This document shows positions 17,120-22,671 of a stretch of 22,671 nt of DNA, in pieces. This stretch comes from Chara braunii. Lineage: Eukaryota > Streptophyta > Charophyceae > Charales > Characeae. The number at the start of each line of letters is the position of its first letter. Positions within the stretch are counted from its first letter, which is position 1. Made by a program: the position numbers and the translations under genes. Below the pieces are notes generated by a model that was given only the letters and a program-made list of their open reading frames with translations, searched no databases and was not told where the DNA came from. Where the stretch lies: contig BFEA01000065.1 in the NCBI GenBank assembly GCA_003427395.1, positions 1,836,228-1,858,898 of the forward strand, written 5' to 3'.

Positions 17120-17155
17120 GACTAAGCATGATTTCTAAGATGAATGGCTTTAGTC
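17120..17155. other. Hairpin H9
   Basis: GACTAAGC/GCTTTAGTC, eight pairs with one bulged T. Loop variant ATGATTTCTAAGATGAATG at 17128-17146. Confidence 0.82.
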
Positions 17156-17213
17156 ACATGCCCAATGAAGAGAAAAGTAGTTGTGCAACCTGTTTGTGTA
17201 TTACTAAGGCGGA

Positions 17214-17248
17214 GGACTGACATTGTTTCCAAGATGAATGGTCAGTCC
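17214..17248. other. Hairpin H10
   Basis: GGACTGAC/GTCAGTCC, 8 bp perfect. Loop variant ATTGTTTCCAAGATGAATG at 17222-17240. Confidence 0.87.
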
Positions 17249-17381
17249 CAATGCCCTATGTAAGCAGGGTATAAAGGGTTAAAACACTGAAAGACTATGA
17301 ACTAATGTTTGCTAAATCAACTTGGGGATGGTGAGAGTACTTACCTTTGTGGTTTGGCTTGCATGTGGCTGAGTAGAATCG

Positions 17382-17412
17382 CTACCTAGTCTGAGTTTGA
17401 ATTGATAGGTAG
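17382..17412. other. Stem-loop CTACCTA/TAGGTAG
   Basis: A 7-bp perfect stem around a 17-nt loop, close in geometry to the ten array hairpins but with a different loop sequence. GTGG-CTCG-CCAC (17421-17432) follows as a small tetraloop hairpin. Confidence 0.55.
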
Positions 17413-17509
17413 TTGCTGTAGTGGCTCGCCACGTGCTAGAGCTATAGGAGTTAGATTCAATTTCTGCATTTTCTGAGATATTTTTTTTTACTTAGTATGA
17501 TTTCTGCAT

Positions 17510-17920
17510 TTATCTGAGGTCTTTCTTATACTTGGGCTTGTATAAATCTTGGTAAACCACTTTTCCTACGGGAAGCGCTGCCAAAATTTCTGCAAATCCA
17601 AGGAGTTTGTCAAATTTAGGCTTTTCAGATTTCAGCTTGCCTAAGTTACATATATGGCCTAGTAGAAATTTGGAAAGTCTCCCCTTCTAAAGGGAGTGCT
17701 GACCAAATTTTTGCTAGGTCAGGGAGTTAGACAAAATTGAGCTTTGAAAAGTCAAAGACTATTCTTGTTTTGGTATTCAGGCTTATATAAATTCTGGAAA
17801 GGCAGTTTTCCTAGGAGAAGCGCTGCCGAAATTTTCTTCGTTTAGAGGAGTTAGATTATATTATGACAGGTGGCAGAGTTGGCAGTCCACTCAATATAGG
17901 GGAAACCCAGCCAAAGGTCT
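17510..17920. repeat. Three to four diverged units of about 120 bp
   Basis: Units share a TATAAAT-like start, then TTTTCCTA and GGAAGCGCTGCC or GGAGTGCTGACC, AAATTT and GGAGTTAGA. They are centred near 17570, 17690 and 17815, with a weak fourth near 17905 (GGGGAAACCCAGCC). Several contain stems: CTCCC/GGGAG at 17690, TTTTCCT/AGGAGAA with outer GGCAG/CTGCC at 17815, and TTGGC/GCCAA (17879-17883 with 17910-17914). Non-coding. Confidence 0.65.
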
Positions 17921-17986
17921 ACCTTTTCTCCGAACCCTGACTTAGGACTACGCTCAGACCTAGTTGGCTACCAGGAGGTTAGATGA

Positions 17987-18163
17987 GATTATCATATAGA
18001 AGATAATTCGCATAAGGCTTACGGGTTTAGTCTTGGGCGTTGGCCTGTCTTATGTTACAGGCCGGCTTGATCAATCTGATTCAGGACTTGAGCTAGTCCA
18101 GCTTGATCCTGCAAGGATCATCATCTGTTATCACTAATAACAGGTCGGTTGCCGATTCGTCGG
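17987..18163. other. Cluster of six consecutive stem-loops
   Basis: In order: ATTATC/GATAAT (17988-18007, loop 8); GGCCTGT/ACAGGCC (18042-18063, loop 8); GGACT/AGTCC (18084-18099, loop 6); TGATCC/GGATCA (18104-18120, loop TGCAA); CTGTTAT/ATAACAG (18125-18143, loop CACTA); CCGA/TCGG (18152-18163, loop TTCG). All stems are perfect. Such close packing looks like a structured RNA. No family was recognised and no promoter was identified. Confidence 0.55.
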
Positions 18164-18640
18164 TTCTCGACTCAATTCCTACTCGCTCCCCTTACTCAAC
18201 ATAAAAGGCTTTAGCCATGGTGATCTTCTTGTTTGTTAAGAGTTTCACCCGGAATTCTATTGAATGGCCATTTAACAGAGGTTCTGAGTATTTATTTAAG
18301 GTTGGTTGGCTGTAGGTTGGGGCCTGCATGGCTAAAGCGAGGGGTATGAGTATAGGAACAGGTTGGAGTTGACTCTGTGTAGTGTGTGGACTCTTGTCTG
18401 ACTTTTGATATGATTGCAGGTATGTTCAGAGACTTGCGGTTTTGGTTGGGTTGCCTTACCGTCGCGTATATATGTATGGTTAGAAGGAGACCCACTATGA
18501 CTGTGAGAAGTGATCGTCACATAATTATCCCACTTGTGTATATGTATGTGCGAGTGTATGTGTACCTACGTGAGGAATTAGCGCGGCCTGAAGTGCCCAC
18601 ACAGTAAGGGCCTCGAGCCTAACACGAGAGGGTTTTTTCT
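18164..18640. other. No gene recognised
   Basis: Mixed sequence; short open frames on both strands show no domain. Confidence 0.4.
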
Positions 18641-18720
18641 TTAATAAACGATAAAGTGCTCGTTTCCCTTCCTTGTTGCGATTTATCTTGGTAGAACGAT
18701 AAAGTTACGAGCGGAAGGGC
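18641..18720. other. Nested stem and AACGATAAAGT direct repeat
   Basis: AACGATAAAG occurs twice, about 53 bp apart. CCCTTCC and GGAAGGG can pair, enclosing an inner TTTATC/GATAAA stem around TTGGTAGAAC. It directly precedes the duplicated structured block. Confidence 0.5.
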
Positions 18721-18721
18721 T

Positions 18722-19125
18722 AGCGTGTCGCTGGTGATGCGCCAGACAACTCACCACCGCTCCAAACCCCTTCCTGCCCTAGGGGTCGTCTTGCCCCGCA
18801 CCCGTTGGGACACCTCAGGGTGCAGAAGGCGGGAAGGCCCTCAGGTCGGTTTTGCGCCAGTTAAAGGGCAACCCCCTTTTGCTCGCGCTTCAGCCAACGC
18901 CTGAGCGTTGAAGGCGATCCCTTTCGCACAAAATAGGTCATTTGGGTGTGGACACTACATAATGCGCCGCCATTGCAGTTACTCGTGTAGAGCTGCATAG
19001 CGAGATAGTATGTGTAAGCCCAGCGCCCTCGCGATCTTATACTAAGTTCGCGCCCGGCACTCGTCGCATCCCGCACTAAAAGAGTTATGGGTCAGGCGGC
19101 GAGACCACGAGCGCGATACGGTCAG
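18722..19125. repeat. Diverged duplicated block, copy 1
   Basis: GC-rich, without convincing open frames. It shares collinear landmarks with copy 2: CAAACCCCTT (18763 and 19389), GGGTGCAGAAG (18818 and 19453), TCAGC before a hairpin (18890 and 19528), a TTATACT/TTTATACT segment, and GTTATGGG near each end. Hairpins include CTGG/CCAG (18731-18745) and CAACGC-CTGA-GCGTTG (18895-18910). Not recognised as rRNA, tRNA or another named RNA. Confidence 0.65.
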
Positions 19126-19349
19126 TAAACTTGGGGTTTTGGTAACTTGAAGCGGCACGTGGGCGGAGGACTAGCCCCGGTCAGCCTATGGGAGTCAGTG
19201 TACGGGCCTCATTATCCCGGACGCCGGGTAGCCTACGGGTAGGATTCCGGACCTCCTCCGCGCACTCGTCGTTTGGGCTTACCCCCCCCCTTCCATTTTA
19301 GAAGACCATCAGCTAAATGGGGGTTGGAATGAGTTTCCTTTTTGCGTTT
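19126..19349. other. Spacer between the duplicated blocks
   Basis: GC-rich, with a C8 run near 19283. No gene or clear duplicate seen. Confidence 0.4.
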
Positions 19350-19760
19350 TCATGGTTGGACGTTATAGTCCGTGGCGACCGTCAAAGTCAAACCCCTTGA
19401 TGTTCGACCTCCACGACAGCTTAAAACTGTCTACTCAACCCCTTTGCATAGGGTGCAGAAGAGGGTGTGGTCTTCAACCGCGCATGGCAGTTGTCCAGCG
19501 TCCAGAGATTAACCCTCAAGGCACGTGTCAGCCGACACTTGAGTGTCGAATGTGACCCTCGAGATTAACTAGGACCGCATGGATGTGGGTACCATATAGT
19601 ACGCCATCACTACGACCGCTTGCGCACGTTTGCATCGCGAGTCAAATGTGAGTAGCCCTGCGTCTGCGCGATTTTTATACTGAGGTCTCGCGCGCGACGC
19701 CCACCCGATTTCTGCGTCGAAGGGTTATGGGACGGCTACTGAGGGGCTAGGGGCGTCGTC
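19350..19760. repeat. Diverged duplicated block, copy 2
   Basis: Offset from copy 1 by about 626-638 bp. The hairpin GGAC-GTTATA-GTCC (19358-19371) ends 18 nt before CAAACCCCTT, exactly as CTGG/CCAG does in copy 1. CGACAC-TTGA-GTGTCG (19533-19548) stands where copy 1 has CAACGC/GCGTTG: in that 6-bp stem two pairs changed on both sides (A-T to G-C and G-C to A-T). A further CGACGC/GCGTCG stem lies near 19698-19721. Confidence 0.65.
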
Positions 19761-20408
19761 GCGTTGTTTGTGCCATGTCGTTCTGTATGTGTATGTGTGT
19801 GCGTGTGTTCCCTTTGTGTTCGTAGAGTAGTGTATGCGTGGTAAGTGGGATACGTCCTAGCCGACCGGCGACGAACCGCCCTTGGGACTTCAGCCCCCCC
19901 AGGTGTCGGTCCGCGTGCGGGTCCGATAGGCGTGCTACCGCACGTACCCCCTATGCTACAGCGAACGAGAAACGCCCTCGGCTGGTCCACCTCTGCGATT
20001 GCAATTGAGTAGCTTTCGTACTGTGGACTGGTAACCCGGCGGGGATACGCCCACCGAAGGGAGATGACAGTTCCTATAAGGTGGAGGTAAGTTGTGCCTC
20101 ACGTAGGCCCTATCCTATCATAGGGGCTCGCGACAGGTATAGCTGGCGCACTCGGCCGGAGCGGCCTAAGGAAGCTCCATTTGTGTGTTCGCGAAAAGGT
20201 TAGTCCAACTCCTGCGTGACGCGGCCGAGAGGGTCCCGCGCTACCACGAGCAATGCCGGGCCGATGCGCTCGACAACGGCGAGAGACACTTTCACTTTCA
20301 CAACTGAGTTGGTCCAGTCTTTGGTCTTGTTTAAATTAAATGTGTATCTTTGAAATCTGTACGAACTGTATTATCAAGTCTTGAACTAGGATGCTCACAA
20401 AAGCGCCA
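19761..20408. other. GC-rich sequence with stem-loops, no gene
   Basis: Contains a GT-rich stretch (19785-19820). CGTGCGG/CCGCACG is a 7-bp perfect stem around 17 nt (19914-19944), and GGCG-GGGATA-CGCC lies near 20040. No coding region or named RNA recognised. Confidence 0.45.
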
Positions 20409-20478
20409 GGGTTGTCGACCCCCGGCCCCGGGACCCCGCCGGGGTTCCGATGTTCCGGGTTCTCGGGGGTCGGCACCC
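20409..20478. other. Strong GC-rich stem-loop
   Basis: Outer stem of about 15 pairs: 20409-20424 pairs with 20464-20478. It includes CGACCCCCG/CGGGGGTCG as 9 perfect pairs, one T-G wobble and one bulged T. The apex contains a second stem GGACCCC/GGGGTTCC with a GCC loop. It could be a structured RNA, a cruciform or a GC-rich terminator-like feature; the sequence alone does not decide. Confidence 0.6.
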
Positions 20479-20710
20479 GATGTGAGGAAACCCGGGGAGG
20501 GGCGCCCGCTTGTCGCTGAAGCCAAGGGCAACGGCGCCTGTCACTCGCCGCGCCCGCGTCCGAGGTCCTCAGCGACGAGCAGGGATCTAGTTTGGGGTTG
20601 GCTGTCACGCACCGTTAGCAAGTTCCTACAGCAGTGAGTTTATACAGTCAATTAGTGAACCAACTTGGTCACACAGCGATGTAGTTGCTATTTGCTCTTT
20701 TCGCGGGGAA
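20479..20710. other. No gene recognised
   Basis: GC-rich sequence passing into mixed sequence; the overlapping open frames on both strands have no recognisable domain. Confidence 0.4.
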
Positions 20711-20805
20711 GGCTGGTCTAATCATCAGGGACAATAGTTGTTTACTCACCTGTAGGCACGGCTAATCTGATCATCAGCAATAATGGCTGATTGCTCACTT
20801 GTAGA
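20711..20805. repeat. 49-bp direct repeat, two copies
   Basis: Copies at 20711-20756 and 20760-20805 share ATCATCAG, then CAATA or AATAA, then CTCACCTGTAG/CTCACTTGTAG, at a 49-bp offset. Confidence 0.75.
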
Positions 20806-20808
20806 AAA

Positions 20809-20810
<2 letters not shown>

Positions 20811-20884
<74 letters not shown>
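20811..20884. repeat. (CT)n microsatellite
   Basis: CT dinucleotides with a few CCC interruptions, leading straight into the 40-bp minisatellite. Confidence 0.95.
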
Positions 20885-20885
<1 letters not shown>

Positions 20886-21115
20886 AGTCGGCTCTCTCCC
20901 TGTCTCCCTTCTCTCTCTGGCACTCAGTCCGCTCTCTCCCTGTCTCCCTTCTCTCTTTGGCACTCAGTCCGCTCTCTCCCTGTCTCCCTTCTCTCTCTGG
21001 CACTCAGTCCGCTCTCTCCCTGTCTCCCTTCTCTCNTGGCACTCAGTCCGCTCTCTCCCTGTCTCCCTTCTCTCTCTGGCACTCAGTCCGCTCTCTCCCT
21101 GTCTCCCTTCTCTCC
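20881..21115. repeat. 40-bp minisatellite, six copies
   Basis: Unit: CACTCAGTCCGCTCTCTCCC followed by TGTCTCCCTTCTCTCTCTGG. Copies start at 20881, 20921, 20961, 21001, 21040 and about 21080. They are almost identical, so the array is recent; the fourth carries an N and is a base short. Because 40 is not a multiple of three the unit is read in all frames in turn, giving overlapping Ser/Leu-rich frames that are not genes. Confidence 0.95.
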
Positions 21116-21560
21116 CTGTTCCAATCTCTCTGTCCCCTCTCTTCCAGTCTCCCCGCTCTCTCTCTCTCGCTCGAGATTCCCTTTTCTCCACGCGCAGCGA
21201 TACCACTGGATGCGAGCAGCGGCTCAAAAACTTTGCAAATCACTTCATGGACGAGCTTGCTTGAATCAGCGAATTTACTTATCATCCCGCTTTTGAGCGA
21301 GCCCAAGCGTCTAGAGCGAGCAAGTTCCCACAACTAATCAGGAGTGAGATCCGTCCGTGTCAAATCCGGGTTTAGTAATAAATTAAAAAAAAATAATAAT
21401 AATAAAAAATTGAAAGAAAAGATGGATCCTCACATAATTATTCGCGATCACCAGTCCACCCGGAACGGTGCTTGTGCCTGTTTACATGGAATAGGAAACT
21501 CGAACAGCTCCCTAATTTATTTCTCAGCGCGCAGCCGCGGCTCGCTTCAGCCGGGTCTCT
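21116..21560. other. No gene recognised
   Basis: CT-rich tail, then mixed sequence with an A/T-rich run near 21385-21410. Confidence 0.4.
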
Positions 21561-21870
21561 TAATGGATATTCAATGACCAATCACTCCGCTGGTCTTCGT
21601 ATGACCAACAATCCCTCAGCAGACTCTCGGGTGACCAGCAGTTCCTTTGACAGACACTCGGTAATCAATCACCCAGCACGCTCTCGAGCGATAAACAGCC
21701 TCCTTGTCAGATACTCCGTGGCTAATCACACAGCAGCTCTCTTGTCTCTAGCAGGTCCCTCGTCAGATACTCAGTGGCCAATCACACAGCAGNTCTCTTG
21801 TCTCTAGCAGGTCCCTCGTCAGATACCCAGTAACCAATCACACAGCGGCTCTCTTGTCTCTAGCAGGTCC
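21561..21870. repeat. 56-bp minisatellite (about 2.6 good copies) with decayed upstream copies
   Basis: AATCACACAGCAGCTCTCTT starts at 21724, 21780 and 21836, giving an exact 56-bp period; the second copy contains an N. Upstream (21575-21723) weaker units share CAGATACTC, CAGACTCTC or CAGACACTC and GACCAGCAG or AATCAC motifs. Confidence 0.85.
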
Positions 21871-21949
21871 TTCGTTCAGTCACACACACCATCCCTTGTG
21901 CACTGCTCCAGCACTCCTCTTCCTTGCACCAAGCTACTCACAGCGCTCC

Positions 21950-22075
21950 GCAGAGTCCCGGTGGGGGCTTGGTACGCCGGGCACACCGCCCGTTCCAGCG
22001 CACCAGTGTTCCCCTCTCTCCCCCACCAGTCGGTCCGGTGGTGGGCTGTGTACGCCTAGCACGCCGTTTCCCCCA
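21950..22075. repeat. 75-bp diverged direct repeat
   Basis: GGTGGGGGCTTGGTACGCCG followed by GGCACACCG (about 21959) is repeated as GGTGGTGGGCTGTGTACGCC followed by TAGCACGCCG about 75 bp later. Confidence 0.6.
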
Positions 22076-22671
22076 AAGAAAAAAAAAAAACCCTGTGCAC
22101 TCGGCTGGACCAGACTATATCCCCTAGTGGTGCTGGCCGTTCACAGCTCAATCTCCGCAGCGTCCTTCGGTCCCTTTTTCTTTTAAAAAAAAAAGAAAAA
22201 AAAGTCCGGTACTCTCGGTGCCATCCTTACCAGGCCCTTCGAGCCAGGTCCTATTTTTCCCCTGGTTGGTGCCAAGGGTGGCATAAGTCTGTCCACGAGA
22301 TATCAAAGCAAGTGGTCCCGGTAATAGTGTGAGCAGCCCTGGATCTTCGAGTCACAATGCTAGGGTCTGTTAGACCACTTCCCGAATCAACAACCGTAGC
22401 TGCGTCACCGCCGAACCAGTCACCGTACCGAAGTAGCAAGCCTGATTCATAGTGGCCCGCGCCGAGTCATAGCAGTTTTGATCATAATATCACACTAACC
22501 AAACCAAAGGGCGTATGTACCGTACCCGTGGTAATTTTTTGACCCGCAGCAGCCCCGAATCAGATCAGAACCCTCTTCAAGTAGCCCCATGTGCTGTACC
22601 GACCCCAACCGGCCATCATAGGTTTCCGTCTCAGTGGCCATACCAGTGCTGCCCCAGTGATCGTACCGTTG
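22076..22671. other. No gene recognised
   Basis: A-runs near 22080 and 22185-22200, then mixed sequence with scattered short motifs (GTACCG, GAATCA) that do not form a clear array. The window ends here without a gene boundary. Confidence 0.4.

Larger units (their letters stand above)
16430..17248. repeat. Array of ten hairpins: constant 19-nt loop, variable complementary stems
   Basis: Ten elements share ATTGTTTCTAAGATGAATG. Six are identical (H1, H2, H4, H5, H6, H8) and four differ by 1-2 nt; all loops are exactly 19 nt. They start at 16438, 16499, 16552, 16625, 16741, 16818, 16927, 17023, 17128 and 17222, so spacing is 53-116 bp (mean about 87). The flanks differ from element to element, yet the left and right flanks of each are complementary over 4-8 bp or more. 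The sequence between elements is only weakly alike. Constant loop with covarying stems means that pairing, not stem sequence, is kept. The strand is undecided: mismatches are about equally G-T and A-C, so neither strand is clearly favoured as an RNA. No known RNA family was recognised. Confidence 0.88.

Noticed and set aside
9470-17248. CRISPR array
   Set aside because: The satellite units have no unique spacers, and the hairpin array has a constant loop with complementary flanks and irregular spacing. The context is a eukaryotic repeat region without cas genes.
16430-17248. Hammerhead ribozymes or box C/D snoRNAs
   Set aside because: The loop lacks the CUGANGA plus GAAA core of hammerheads, and there is no C box/D box pair at normal spacing; GATGA in the loop is only a partial resemblance.
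18722-20330. Ribosomal RNA or intergenic rDNA spacer
   Set aside because: No conserved rRNA core sequences were recognised despite the GC-rich, structured look.
20783-21337. Ser/Leu-rich frames across 20.8-21.3 kb
   Set aside because: They are produced by the CT microsatellite and the 40-bp minisatellite, whose period rotates the reading frame.

Overview
The window looks like repeat-rich nuclear DNA of a eukaryote. It has long microsatellites, several minisatellite families, a BED-finger hAT transposase relic and no dense gene layout. A tRNA-Ala-like 5' end and the style of the hAT relic would fit the green lineage, for example a streptophyte alga, but that is a guess. No intact protein-coding gene can be supported. 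Four ambiguous bases (near 207, 217, 21036 and 21793) lie in repeats.

Layout. 1-660: pyrimidine-rich (TTC/TCC)n tract with a 461-bp-spaced duplication. 661-2920: no convincing gene; a perfect-looking (ATCA)n palindrome lies at 2482-2533 and two short coding-like stretches flank it. 2923-5225: near-full-length but broken hAT transposase in four reading segments (frameshift, stop, 98-bp duplication, frameshift). 5492-5772: 12-bp minisatellite. 6015-6690: G-rich 10/30-bp repeat with hAT-like ends. 6690-9250: no gene found; a tRNA-Ala-like fragment at 8347. 9255-9405: (GA)n. 9470-16230: a 92-bp-period satellite passing through three sequence phases. It is interrupted at 10360-11904 by a 1545-bp insertion with 11-bp terminal inverted repeats and an 8-bp target duplication (ACAATGAG); removing the insertion restores the 92-bp period exactly.

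16430-20480 is the most interesting part. Ten hairpins (16430-17248) share a 19-nt loop, ATTGTTTCTAAGATGAATG or a 1-2 nt variant, while their stems all differ in sequence and yet stay self-complementary. Downstream come more stem-loops (17382-17412, 17987-18163), a diverged duplication of about 630 bp (18730-19750) whose equivalent stems differ by compensatory changes, and strong GC-rich hairpins (19914-19944, 20409-20478). I infer a family of structured noncoding elements under selection for base pairing; no known RNA family was recognised. 20711-22671 holds further minisatellites (49-, 40- and 56-bp units) and no gene.

No genes here can be said to work together. The story is of transposon remains, satellite evolution and a candidate structured-RNA or DNA-hairpin locus.
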